From Fimbriiglobus ruber (GTDB lineage Bacteria > Planctomycetota > Planctomycetia > Gemmatales > Gemmataceae): a stretch of 64,000 nt of DNA. How positions within the stretch are numbered: the first letter of the stretch is position 1; each line of letters starts with the position of its first letter. The DNA is taken from the NCBI RefSeq assembly GCF_002197845.1, contig NZ_NIDE01000004.1:558001-622000 (forward strand), read 5' to 3'. A program made the position numbers and the translations under genes. This document shows, in pieces, positions 1-8,701 of this stretch. The notes beneath the pieces were generated by a model. The model was not told the origin of the DNA. It did no database searches and worked only from the letters and a program-made list of their open reading frames with translations.

Positions 1-1
1 T

Positions 2-211
2 GTCGACCTGGGGAAACAGGTTCAGAAGGGCCTTTCGTACAGCGCGTCGGTGCTGTTGGTCAGTGTGACCTGGGTGATCTTCGGCCTCTGCGTCGTGCTA
101 CCGTGGTTCCTGGTCGGGTGGGGCGGCTACCGCATCCTCCGTCGCCTGTTCCGTTCGAGTACGACGGGTCAGTCGGTATCAGCAATCAGTTCCGCTGGGA
201 ATAGTCCGTGA
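2..211 (+). CDS. C-terminal end of a membrane-anchored protein (partial)
   Basis: The frame is open from the window edge to a TGA at 209-211 and encodes about 69 residues. They contain one strong hydrophobic segment (roughly VLLVSVTWVIFGLCVVLPWF) followed by a glycine/arginine-rich stretch and a basic tail. A C-terminal membrane anchor with an LPW motif and basic tail is reminiscent of DUF4349-type proteins, but the diagnostic upstream domain is outside the window, so that name is only a suggestion. A 113-bp gap separates it from the metallopeptidase gene. Confidence 0.5.
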   Translation, partial: VDLGKQVQKGLSYSASVLLVSVTWVIFGLCVVLPWFLVGWGGYRILRRLFRSSTTGQSVSAISSAGNSP

Positions 212-324
212 TTGCCGAGACTTGGCTTGGGCAGCGGGAGCATTCTCGCAATTCTGTCGGAGTTTGGCATATAACGTGCCCGTACCGACGAATTGTTTGA
301 ATCTCCCACTGCCCCGAGAGCCAG

Positions 325-1506
325 ATGAAGACGTTTCACTGCGATCACTGCGACCACCTCGTCTTTTTTGAGAACACCCATTGTGTGAAGTGCAACCACG
401 TCCTCGCTTACCTGCCGGACTTGGGTGTGGTCGGGTCGCTCGATCCCGGGAAGGAGCTGGGCACCTGGACGTCGCCAATCCCCCGCGCCGCCGACCGGAC
501 TTATCGCCTGTGTGCAAATTACACGGAACACAACGTCTGTAACTGGGCGATCCCGGCGGCCGATCGGCACCCGCTTTGCCAGTCGTGTCGGCTGACGCGC
601 GTGATCCCCGACCTGTCCGTCGCGAGTCACAAAGAGAGTTGGTACAAGCTGGAAATCGCGAAGCGGCGGCTCGTTTACACGTTGACCGGTTTGGGTCTTC
701 CCATCCTGAATAAAGTCGACGACCCGGACCGCGGCCTGTCGTTCGAGTTCCTGGCTGACGAGTCCGCCCCCTCGGAACAGGCGGCGGCCGGTGGCGAGCC
801 GACCGAGGTCAAGCGCGTCTTGACGGGCCACGCCGACGGCGTGATCACGCTCAATATCGCCGAGGCGAACGACGCCGAGCGCGAGAAACGGCGGTTGCAA
901 CTTCGCGAACCGTTCCGCACGCTATTGGGCCACTTCCGCCACGAGGTCGGCCACTATTACTGGGACCGGCTCATTAACGACGGGAACCGCCTGGACGCCT
1001 TCCGAGCCGCGTTCGGCGACGAGCGGGCCGACTACGGCGAAGCCCTCAAGAAGCACTACGAAACCGGTGCCCCTGTTGATTGGCAAGCCCATTGCGTGAG
1101 CGAGTACGCCACGGCGCACCCGTGGGAGGACTGGGCCGAGACGTGGGCTCACTACCTGCACATGACGGACACGTTGGAGACAGCCGCCTCGTGCGGCGTC
1201 TCGCTCCGCCCCCGTCGCCGCGACGACCCCAGCGTGAAAGCGATTCCGGACCCGATGGCCGCCTCGCCGACGCCGTTCGACAACCTGATGGATAGCTGGT
1301 TTCCCGTGACCTACATGCTGAACAATCTGAACCGCGGCATGGGCCTGCCGGACGGTTACCCCTTCGTGCTTTCGACCCCGGTCATCGAAAAACTGCGGTT
1401 CATTCACGACACGATCGCATCCGTGGAAATCGTATCCTTGGCACCGGCGTCACCTCCGCCGGTCAAAGCGAAACCCGTCGCGACGCCCGTTCCGGCCAAA
1501 GCGTGA
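325..1506 (+). CDS. Zinc-ribbon putative metallopeptidase (Peptidase_Mx-like)
   Basis: 393-residue predicted cytosolic protein with no signal peptide. The N-terminus is a zinc ribbon (CDHCDH near residue 6, CVKCNH near residue 21), followed by a second cysteine cluster (LCANY, VCNW, LCQSCR). The catalytic motif HEVGHYYWDRL lies near residue 207, an HExxH variant (HEVGH). A downstream EDWAETWAHYLHM segment could supply the third zinc ligand. This order of zinc ribbon then HEVGH is that of the putative zinc-binding metallopeptidase family (zinc-ribbon plus Peptidase_Mx); the substrate is unknown. The C-terminus is a Pro/Ala/Lys-rich tail. The ATG at 325 is the first usable start; its ribosome-binding site is weak. 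Confidence 0.85.
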   Translation: MKTFHCDHCDHLVFFENTHCVKCNHVLAYLPDLGVVGSLDPGKELGTWTSPIPRAADRTYRLCANYTEHNVCNWAIPAADRHPLCQSCRLTRVIPDLSVASHKESWYKLEIAKRRLVYTLTGLGLPILNKVDDPDRGLSFEFLADESAPSEQAAAGGEPTEVKRVLTGHADGVITLNIAEANDAEREKRRLQLREPFRTLLGHFRHEVGHYYWDRLINDGNRLDAFRAAFGDERADYGEALKKHYETGAPVDWQAHCVSEYATAHPWEDWAETWAHYLHMTDTLETAASCGVSLRPRRRDDPSVKAIPDPMAASPTPFDNLMDSWFPVTYMLNNLNRGMGLPDGYPFVLSTPVIEKLRFIHDTIASVEIVSLAPASPPPVKAKPVATPVPAKA

Positions 1507-1600
1507 ATGAAGGGTGGGTGGGTTGGGGATGGATAACAAAAGCCGACGAGTAATGAGCTTTTGCCCACTACTCGCCAGGACATCTTTTTCCAAACGTGTG

Positions 1601-1792
1601 CTACGGCGCTATCGGTGTAGGGCCGTATCCCCATCCCCACGGGATCGTGCCCATCAACAGCAAAACCAACATGACGACAAGAAGCAACGACAAGAGCCCG
1701 GACGGTCGATAACCCCACTGCCGGGAATAGGGGTAGGTCGGCAGGGTGCCGAGTACCAAAATGATTATCACTAACAGAAGTATTGTTCCCAC
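1601..1792 (-). CDS. DUF3309 small membrane protein
   Basis: About 63 residues with two hydrophobic segments around the motif LGTLPTYPYSRQWGYRPSG, which is the hallmark of DUF3309 (typically 50-60 residues, function unknown). I chose a GTG start at 1792 rather than the longer frame from 1882. AGGAG lies 7 bp upstream of that GTG, and the family normally begins right at the first membrane segment. The extra C-terminal tail WGWGYGPTPIAP is slightly longer than usual. It stands alone between the metallopeptidase (convergent) and a repeat element. Confidence 0.75.
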   Translation of the reverse strand: MGTILLLVIIILVLGTLPTYPYSRQWGYRPSGLLSLLLVVMLVLLLMGTIPWGWGYGPTPIAP

Positions 1793-2002
1793 GATCCGAC
1801 TCCTGGGAGAGTTCGAAGACTGGTCAAAGAACCTGAAATAAGCGAAGGCAAAGGAGATACCAACTGCGAAACCATTGATCAATTCGATGGCTTGAGGCGT
1901 GAATCAACGAGCTTGGGAAATGAAGTTGGGAAGTCGGTCATGAGGCGGCAGAGGTGCTTCGGCCCAACCGCAAATCTCCCGTCCCGCGGCGCTCGCCGCC
2001 CG

Positions 2003-2146
2003 CGCTCGGAGCGGGTCTCCGACCCCGTCGCTCTGCCGACCGCAGGTCTCCCGACGCTCGCCCCCTCGGACACCACCGCCTGCCCCAGACTGGCGTGGGA
2101 GACCTGCGGTCCGAAGAACGGCGGGGTCGGAGACCCGCGCCGAGCG
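2003..2146. repeat. Interspersed inverted repeat, family I, copy 1
   Basis: Two roughly 50-bp arms (2003-2051 and 2097-2146) are inverted copies of each other with some mismatches. Each arm carries the core GGTCTCCGACCCC, or its complement, and GACCGCAGGTCTC. The same sequence recurs at 25800-26036 and 31208-31364. This copy lies about 85 bp downstream of the stop codon of the minus-strand propeller gene. Open frames read across it (peptides such as RRGSPTPPF) are by-products of the repeat, not genes. Confidence 0.85.
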
Positions 2147-2230
2147 CCGGTGCGGGGGGTGATTGCGATCGGAGGGTTATGCGGGTTATGCCCTTCCACC
2201 TTTCCAGCTACATGGTCACAAAAACGCCGG

Positions 2231-3412
2231 CTACTTCGCGAATGGCTGCCAGTACGGCCACATCGCACCGTAGCCGGCGTTCATCTCTGTCATTCGTTTT
2301 TCGGTGCGGTCTGATAAGTTCATCACGAAAATATTGCGAACGCCGTCCCGCTTTGAGCCATACGCGAGCCACTTCCCCTCTGGCGACGGCTGCGGGTGGT
2401 AATGCAATGTACCCGGCACCGATTTCGTGAGCTGGGCAGCTTCTCCGTCGAGATTAACCTGGAACAACTCGACGTTGTTGCCGACCTTTGCTGTGAGGTA
2501 GATTAATTTTCCGTCAACGCCCCAGACAGGAATGTCGCTGCTTCCCCCGTGGAAGTCAAACACGTCGAGAAACTCAGTCACGCCACGGTAGCCGCCTCGA
2601 TCGGCCAACTTCTTCAAACCTGTTCCATCGGGCCTGACGATATGCGGGTGGCAGTTGTAGTGTTCGCCGCTGACGAATAATAACCACTTCCCGTCCGGTG
2701 ACCATCTCGGGACGAAGTTGAACGAGTTTCCCGTTTTGATGTGCTTCTTGTTCGAGCCATCCACGTCCGAGACGTAAATTTGGTAGTTCTCGTGGTAGCT
2801 GATGGACTTGCCATCTGGCGAAACACTGTAGCCGTAAGCGAAACCGCTGCCCTTTCCCGACACGTCCTGCTTGTGCCTCCCATCAAGATCCATCATAAAC
2901 GGCTTCGATACTCCCTGCACGAGCGGCGTGAAACCCAACCCTTTTCCTTCAGGACGGAAGAACAGACCGCTGTTATAGTGGCTCACACGCTCGACGCCGG
3001 TCACGTTCACGGCCTTGCCTGAAGCGAGATCGAGTAGGTATGAGTCGAGTTTGTAGCTGCCCTCGACCATACGGAATTGTTTGTTCTCTTCTTCCCATTT
3101 CGCGTTTTCGGCCGATTCCCAGCCAACACCGATGACCGCAGTTTTGCCGTCGGGAGACCAGCCCGCGAATTGCGTTGAGGTATCGGGCTCCTTCGATAGT
3201 TCTCCCGCCAACAACCGCCGTCCAGTGCCGTCGGACTTCACGACCGCGGCGCGCATGGTGCGGACGTTCGCAAACCGACCGCCAGGCAGGTTGGTCCGCA
3301 ATTCCGTGTACCCGATGAGCGGTAATACGTCGGGATCGGACGCCGGCGCGTCGGTACAGCTTGTCGAAAGGAACACAGTGACCAACAAGAGAATCGCGCT
3401 TCGTGGGGTCAC
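2231..3412 (-). CDS. PD40/TolB-like beta-propeller lipoprotein
   Basis: 393 residues. The N-terminus is a hydrophobic signal ending in LSTSC, a plausible lipobox, so the mature protein is probably a lipoprotein. The body contains repeated WD40-like PD40 blades with the typical core: GWSPDGKTAVIG, SVSPDGKSISYH, RWSPDGKWLLFV, VWGVDGKLIYL and QPSPEGKWLAYG. Such blades form TolB-like propellers in the periplasm or on the outer face. No enzymatic domain (for example a peptidase) follows, so it is a stand-alone propeller of unknown ligand. Its 3' end is followed by a family I repeat. Confidence 0.8.
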   Translation of the reverse strand: MTPRSAILLLVTVFLSTSCTDAPASDPDVLPLIGYTELRTNLPGGRFANVRTMRAAVVKSDGTGRRLLAGELSKEPDTSTQFAGWSPDGKTAVIGVGWESAENAKWEEENKQFRMVEGSYKLDSYLLDLASGKAVNVTGVERVSHYNSGLFFRPEGKGLGFTPLVQGVSKPFMMDLDGRHKQDVSGKGSGFAYGYSVSPDGKSISYHENYQIYVSDVDGSNKKHIKTGNSFNFVPRWSPDGKWLLFVSGEHYNCHPHIVRPDGTGLKKLADRGGYRGVTEFLDVFDFHGGSSDIPVWGVDGKLIYLTAKVGNNVELFQVNLDGEAAQLTKSVPGTLHYHPQPSPEGKWLAYGSKRDGVRNIFVMNLSDRTEKRMTEMNAGYGAMWPYWQPFAK

Positions 3413-3725
3413 GTCGGCGTCTCCTCACTGATACTTCCCAGATGAATCCCTCCAGGAATCGAGAGGGAGGCACAGATTACCTCCGCGAATCTTTGCGGGC
3501 AAAGGTTTTCCCAGCTTAATGATCCAAGACACTCCATGAACCAAACACTCTCCAGTCACCGACGAACGTGATCGGTGACGCAAGAAGCCAGCCGGTTTGG
3601 CCATGATTTTTTTAGCAGCTTTTGCTGTACTCATTGGCCACGGTTGTGGCCCGATCTCCGGAAAACGAAAGGGGAGACCATTACGCTGAATGATCTTAAT
3701 CGATGCGATTTTGCAATCTGTCTAT
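3413..3725. other. Intergenic region without a supported gene
   Basis: This separates the propeller gene start from the terminator of the DUF1559 gene. A 69-codon frame on the minus strand here has no family resemblance and overlaps nothing conserved. It presumably holds the promoter of the propeller gene, but I see no convincing -35/-10 pair. Confidence 0.5.
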
Positions 3726-3759
3726 GAAAAAAGCGTGCCCCGGATTTCCGGGGGCACGC
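3726..3759 (-). terminator. Rho-independent terminator of the DUF1559 gene
   Basis: The hairpin GCGTGCCCC...GGGGCACGC (3733-3759) is nearly perfect. On the minus strand it is followed directly by a run of six T (3732-3727). It lies about 30 bp after the stop codon of the DUF1559 gene, the expected position for an intrinsic terminator. Confidence 0.88.
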
Positions 3760-3790
3760 TCGTTAACCGAATCCATCTGCCCTGGACTGG

Positions 3791-4768
3791 TTACCAGTCC
3801 GAACCCAGGACGTTACCGTCGGAAGGGTTCAAAGCATAGTAAAAGGTGCTTGTAACCGTACCGCCACTGATCGATGAAGTGACGGTCCGAACACTTCCGT
3901 CCATGAGCAGGGTGTTACAGACGCCGGTGTGAATCGTTTGCGTACGGTAAGGATCGCACACGTTCAAGCCGGGGGTCGTGGCTTGTGGCGCCGCGGCATA
4001 GCTAGCGACACCGCCCGGTGCCGAGGTGTAGCCAATCATCCCTTGAACCGTCGGGGCCAGAACTCCACCATTTGTATTCGTCCACGAGTGATAATTGCCA
4101 GCCGCGCCGCCGACGGCTGTGTTGTTCGACCCGTTACAACCGGCGAACTGTTCACCGATGGCGATCGTGTTCGAAGTTCCGTCCGGGATATTAGCCACCG
4201 TGTACGCTGGGATGAAAGAGCCGTTCTGTGCCGACGACCCGAACATCTGGTAGTTCGGACCGTAGCTCGTCCCGTTCCACAACGTAGTCGTCGAAGGAAG
4301 CCCGCTTTGTAGCGTGGTGTCCGATGGGCACCCGAGACCAGGAATCACCGTCAGAGCAATGGTCGTTGTTCCAGTCGGTGCCGGGTAAACAACGCCGACA
4401 GGGCTCGCGCTGGGCGCGTACGTAACGCCGATTTGATAAACCGCGTTTTGTTCGATGTAAGGCAGAATGGTGAAGTGCCAGTAGCCGGTGTACTGGAATT
4501 TGGGGGATCCGACGGCGGTGGGGGCTGTGTAAATTGTCAGCAGCGGCGGCAGTTTGTCCTGGTACGTGCTGGCGTAGTTGTGGATGGCGACCCCAAGTTG
4601 CTTGAGGTTGTTACTGCACTTCGCCCGGGCGGCGGCTTCCCGGACCTTTTGGACTGCGGGCAGCAGGAGCCCGATCAGGATCGCGATAATCGCGATGACG
4701 ACCAGTAGCTCGATCAGGGTGAACCCACGGCGTTCGGCGCGCGACGAGTTAAAAGTAGAAACAGACAT
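3791..4768 (-). CDS. DUF1559 prepilin-like protein
   Basis: 325 residues. It starts with a short basic leader ending [19 protein letters not shown], the type IV prepilin cleavage/methylation signature (G before F, E at +5), and a long hydrophobic helix. The conserved [18 protein letters not shown] segment and a C-terminal H-x-G / MDGSVR region identify the DUF1559 family, which is greatly expanded in planctomycetes. It is probably exported and processed by a type II/IV prepilin peptidase and surface exposed; the exact role is unknown. AGAGAG precedes the ATG. It is monocistronic and ends at a strong terminator. Confidence 0.92.
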   Translation of the reverse strand: MSVSTFNSSRAERRGFTLIELLVVIAIIAILIGLLLPAVQKVREAAARAKCSNNLKQLGVAIHNYASTYQDKLPPLLTIYTAPTAVGSPKFQYTGYWHFTILPYIEQNAVYQIGVTYAPSASPVGVVYPAPTGTTTIALTVIPGLGCPSDTTLQSGLPSTTTLWNGTSYGPNYQMFGSSAQNGSFIPAYTVANIPDGTSNTIAIGEQFAGCNGSNNTAVGGAAGNYHSWTNTNGGVLAPTVQGMIGYTSAPGGVASYAAAPQATTPGLNVCDPYRTQTIHTGVCNTLLMDGSVRTVTSSISGGTVTSTFYYALNPSDGNVLGSDW

Positions 4769-5293
4769 GCAGTCTCTCTAAAGGTCTGCGGGCTGAAAAA
4801 GGAGGGAAATTCGAATCTTGTACAGAGCAAAGAAGATGCCGGCGCCAGGGGTTCGGTTGGAAATGAGCGCAAACTCATGGGTACTAGGCTATTGCTTCGG
4901 CGGTGATTTTTTCGCCAGGCGATGGATCAATCGCCGCCTGTACGAATTCCGACCACAAGCGATTGCAATTTGCGCAACATTTAAAAAGTGGCTTTTGTTA
5001 TGGCACAGATAGTGAGAAAAAACTCATCGATCGATTCCAACTCTTTTTCTTCACATTATCGTTGCAATAAGTTTTTATCTTCATAGTCGATGGTATCAAT
5101 GTCAATCATAGATATCCGTAAATATCGATATTGTTCTTTGGTCATGTCCTTGTGATTATCAGAGGTGGTCATTGGCCGGTAAGATCAAAAGGGTTCGCCA
5201 GGGAGAACCCTTCCGGCAGACGTGTCGGATCCCAATTCATCCGGCAGCAATATCTCTTGCTCCCCTTCTCGATCGTTTGACAGCCGCGGCCGG
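4769..5293. other. AT-rich intergenic region, no gene seen
   Basis: 525 bp between the DUF1559 start and the permease stop (both minus strand). The stretch 4960-5160 is clearly more AT-rich than its surroundings. I see no tRNA, no conserved coding frame and no strong hairpin. It should contain the promoter of the DUF1559 gene. Confidence 0.5.
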
Positions 5294-7138
5294 TTACTCC
5301 TCGTAAGCCGCCGTGGTCCGGCCGAGTGCCACGTCGAACTCGCTGAGGAGCGGGACTAGCATGGCCGAGATCGTGAACCCGAACGCCGCCGCGAGGGCGA
5401 CGAACGGGACCAGGGGGTCGGCGGACTCGTCGGTCCCCGGCTTGGCGATCAGGATGTTCGTCACGCAATAGAACATGGCCAGCGGGCAGAGAACGCTCCC
5501 CAGCGTCAGGGCCGGGGACGGGCGGTCCGCACTCAACACCCACAGCAACCCGCCGATGCCGAGTACCAGGAACGCGACGAAACTCAGCCACTGGTTCGCG
5601 AAACTGCCGCCGTTGATCACGATCAGATAGATACAGATTAACGTCCCGACCGAGAGGAAGAAGACCGTCCCGAGCGTGTTCACGATCGCCAGTCGACTGT
5701 TCGTGAGCCGCAGCGCCACGTGCAGGCCAAGGACCATCACGAAACAGAGCAGGATCACGATCGCGCCGAGGACGGCGACCAGCGGTCCGGCGTTCGCCGT
5801 CAACTTGTCCGCCCACCCCGCACCCGGCGGGGACTTGGTAAATGCCCCCTCGACGGCGTAAAAGCCGGCGAGGAGCAATGGGGGGATCAAATATTCCTTC
5901 GTGTTGTAGATCACACCCAGCAGCTTGCCGAAAACGAACTCGTAGGGGGAGACGTCCGTCACGAGCAACACGTCCAGCGCGCCGCCGTCGCGTTCGCTGG
6001 TAACGGACGTCACGGCCTGCGCGGAGACGAGCAACAAGCTGAGGACGACGACCGGCACCAACCCGTAAGCCGCCGCGTACGCCGGCCGCCCGCCACCCGG
6101 TTGGTGGAGCGAGTCGATGGCGAAATAGAGGATCAGGGCCAGCACCAGCCCGAACGCGAACTTGACCAACAGGGGGCGCCGGCCGTAGGCCAGCGTGCAA
6201 ATCTCCCGCCATAGGACGGGATTTCCCCAGACTTCTCGCACGGTTCCCGGCGCGGCGTGGGCCTTCGACCGAAACTCCTTGAGCTGTTCGGGCGTCATCT
6301 CCGCCTCGGGGTCGGCTTGCGGCCCCTCGCGCTGCATAATCGGTTCGCCGCTCGGGTTCCACTTGCGGAGCTTCCAAATGCCGACGCCATTGACCAGGAC
6401 ACACACACCGACCATGGCCAGGGAAAACCCATAAGCTGGCGGCAGCCCGGGCCAGCCGGAGGCGGGCGGATCGAGGACGGCCCGCATCGCCTGGAACGGG
6501 TCGATCCACATCTGGACGAGACCCCAATCGACCGATTCGGCGATCAGCGGACCGACAGCCGCGACGACCTGGGACAGACTAAGGCAGAGAGCGATCGCCA
6601 ACACCGAGAGGGCGAGCGCCTGGAACGTGCGTTCCCGCCACAGCGCGACGAGCCCGCCGAGCGACCCGGCGGCGCACGCGGTCATGAGCATCACCGCCGT
6701 CCCCTCAATGACCTGCCTCGGGTCCGTCCCGCCGAGCAAAAGGAGCAGGGAGAGCACGGGGACGGTGATGATCAGAAGGGCGGTGATCGGCAGTAGGCTA
6801 CCGAGGAGCTTACCGAGGACGATTTCGTAATCCCGCATGTCGGTGATGAGCAGCAGGATAAACGTCCGGCGGTCCTTTTCCTGCGAAACCGCGGACGCGG
6901 CCGACAGGGCGGCGAAGAAGATCAGGAGCAGGAGCTGGACGTAGACGACGATCTGGAACAGGAGCTGACCGAACCGTGCGGTCTCGCCCAGGGTGGCGTC
7001 CCGGGTGAAGCCGACGGTCGCCTGCCACGCGGTCGCCCCGAGGATGCCGAGCAGCCCGAGCAGTGCCGCGCGGGCGGTGTAGTGAGTGGTCCGCCGGGGA
7101 ACCGTGACCAGCTCCCGCATGAAGATCGGTCCGAACAC
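5294..7138 (-). CDS. ABC-2 type transporter permease (duplicated domains)
   Basis: About 614 residues with two ABC-2 permease-like halves, each with several membrane helices. The family motif is seen twice: SAVSQEKDRRTFILLLITDMRDYEIVLGK in the first half and SVTSERDGGALDVLLVTDVSPYEFVFGK in the second. I chose the GTG at 7138, giving VFGPIFMRELVTVPRR, because GGGGAG lies 5 bp upstream; a longer frame from an upstream ATG exists. The partner ATP-binding protein is not adjacent, so it must be encoded elsewhere. The substrate cannot be told. It is divergent from the sulfatase-like gene. Confidence 0.82.
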   Translation of the reverse strand: MFGPIFMRELVTVPRRTTHYTARAALLGLLGILGATAWQATVGFTRDATLGETARFGQLLFQIVVYVQLLLLIFFAALSAASAVSQEKDRRTFILLLITDMRDYEIVLGKLLGSLLPITALLIITVPVLSLLLLLGGTDPRQVIEGTAVMLMTACAAGSLGGLVALWRERTFQALALSVLAIALCLSLSQVVAAVGPLIAESVDWGLVQMWIDPFQAMRAVLDPPASGWPGLPPAYGFSLAMVGVCVLVNGVGIWKLRKWNPSGEPIMQREGPQADPEAEMTPEQLKEFRSKAHAAPGTVREVWGNPVLWREICTLAYGRRPLLVKFAFGLVLALILYFAIDSLHQPGGGRPAYAAAYGLVPVVVLSLLLVSAQAVTSVTSERDGGALDVLLVTDVSPYEFVFGKLLGVIYNTKEYLIPPLLLAGFYAVEGAFTKSPPGAGWADKLTANAGPLVAVLGAIVILLCFVMVLGLHVALRLTNSRLAIVNTLGTVFFLSVGTLICIYLIVINGGSFANQWLSFVAFLVLGIGGLLWVLSADRPSPALTLGSVLCPLAMFYCVTNILIAKPGTDESADPLVPFVALAAAFGFTISAMLVPLLSEFDVALGRTTAAYEE

Positions 7139-7256
7139 GCATGCTCCCCGGTAGGATTCGTTCCGAACCCGATTGCCCCACACTTATTCAAATTATGAAC
7201 TTGGGGCTCGAAACCCGGGGTTCGGAGTCGAACTTTTTGGCTACAATTCGTCCGGT

Positions 7257-8675
7257 ATGAACATCATCGTCTTCGCGCTCAACGGCTGCCCGCTGGCGGC
7301 CCTCGGTCCGTACGGCAACGAATGGATTGCCACCCCCAACCTCGACCGGCTGGCGGCCGAGGGGGTCGTGTTCGACAACCACTTCTCCGACTGCCCCGAT
7401 CCGGCCGCCGCCCGGAAAGCCTGGCGGACTGGGCGACACCAGTGGCCGACTTCCGAAACCCGCCGCGACAACGCCCCGCCGGACGATCTGATTCTCCTCG
7501 CGAGGGTTCGCGGGGCGCACACTGTTCTCGTGCGCGCGAATCGACCCGCGAACGACGCCCATGCGGAGTTCTACGCCGGGTGGGACGAAATGTTCGACGC
7601 CCGCCCGGACGCCTCAACCCCGGCGGGGGCCGACGCCCTGGCAAAGATTCTGCCCGAGGTTCTCGACCGGCTGACGGCACACCCCGGTTGGCTGCTCTGG
7701 ATCGAACTCGACCAACTTCTCCCCCCCTGGCACATTCCACAGGACGTGTTCGACGCTTACGTCGAGGATCTGTTCGAGGAGGAGGAAGCCGACCCGTCGG
7801 AGGTGAGCGACGCTGCCGAGTCCACAGACGAATCCGAAACTGACGACGAGTCAGAGACCTCGGGTGAAATCGAAGAGCTAGACATCGCGGATGAAGCGGA
7901 TGATGACGAAGAGGCGGAAGAACCCGAAGACGAAGAGGACGAAGAGGAGGACGAGTCGGAGCTCGACTTGCCCGAAAAGGAGCCGATCCGCCCGTGGACC
8001 GAGCCGGTGATCGGTTGGTTCGATCGGGACGACCTCGCGTCGTGGGAATTGTTGCACCGTTCGTTTGCCGCCGCGCTGACAGTGTTCGACGCGGGGCTCG
8101 GCCGGATCTTTGACTTGCTGCGGGCTCGCGGGCTCGAACAATCCGCCGTCTGGGTCGTGACCGCGGACCGCGGGTATCCGCTCGGGGAACACGGGCTGAT
8201 CGGGCCGTTCCGCCCGTGGCTACATGAGGAACTGGTTCACGTCCCGTTGATCGTGCACCTCCCGGCCACGGCGTCGGCCGGCCATCGCGTGGCGGAGTTG
8301 ACCCAACCCGCCGACCTGATGCCGACGCTCGCCGGCTGGCTCGGGATCACCCCCGCAGCGGTCGATGGTCTGAATCTCCTGCCGCTCATTCAAGATGGCG
8401 GCCCCTGGCCCCGTTCGTCGGCCTGTTCCGGGTTGATCGGCGACACCACAGCCGAGTGGGCAGTTCGGACCCGGGAATGGCTCCTCGTGAAGCCCGGCGA
8501 GCAACCGCCGGACGACGACCCGCGCGGGTTGCTCCTCTTCGAGAAGCCGGACGACCGCTGGGAAGTCAACAACCTGCTGTCGCGGCACCCGGAACGGGCG
8601 GAAGAGTTGGAGAAAATTCTTCGCGATACGCTGTCGTCCGATCGCGGCCCGGTTGATGCCACGCCTGAAGGATGA
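7257..8675 (+). CDS. Sulfatase-fold protein lacking catalytic residues, with acidic insert
   Basis: About 472 residues from the ATG at 7257. The frame is open earlier, but the family begins at MNIIVF. Family landmarks are clear: GPYGNEWIATPNLDRLAAEGVVFDNHF at the N-terminus, TADRGYPLGEHGLIGPF later, then VPLIVHLP and LMPTLAGWLGI. The active-site residues are missing, however. The metal-binding Asp pair is replaced by Asn-Gly (ALNG), the CxPxR nucleophile motif reads PAAAR with no Cys/Ser at the nucleophile position, and DHG is DRG. Residues about 174-241 are a very acidic insert (Glu/Asp runs). It is likely a non-catalytic or repurposed alkaline-phosphatase-superfamily protein. No signal peptide is visible. 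Confidence 0.8.
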   Translation: MNIIVFALNGCPLAALGPYGNEWIATPNLDRLAAEGVVFDNHFSDCPDPAAARKAWRTGRHQWPTSETRRDNAPPDDLILLARVRGAHTVLVRANRPANDAHAEFYAGWDEMFDARPDASTPAGADALAKILPEVLDRLTAHPGWLLWIELDQLLPPWHIPQDVFDAYVEDLFEEEEADPSEVSDAAESTDESETDDESETSGEIEELDIADEADDDEEAEEPEDEEDEEEDESELDLPEKEPIRPWTEPVIGWFDRDDLASWELLHRSFAAALTVFDAGLGRIFDLLRARGLEQSAVWVVTADRGYPLGEHGLIGPFRPWLHEELVHVPLIVHLPATASAGHRVAELTQPADLMPTLAGWLGITPAAVDGLNLLPLIQDGGPWPRSSACSGLIGDTTAEWAVRTREWLLVKPGEQPPDDDPRGLLLFEKPDDRWEVNNLLSRHPERAEELEKILRDTLSSDRGPVDATPEG

Positions 8676-8701
8676 AATCTCCAGATGGCTGTGTCCGCCA
8701 T

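Noticed and set aside
1879-2430. Three overlapping frames of 129-158 codons on both strands
   Set aside because: They read through the family I inverted repeat; similar peptides (RRGSPTPPF, VGDPRR) appear at every copy, so they reflect the repeat, not genes.
5169-6527. 452-codon minus-strand frame rich in Arg/Gly/Pro
   Set aside because: It is the out-of-frame shadow of the ABC permease, with high-GC low-complexity composition and no family motif.
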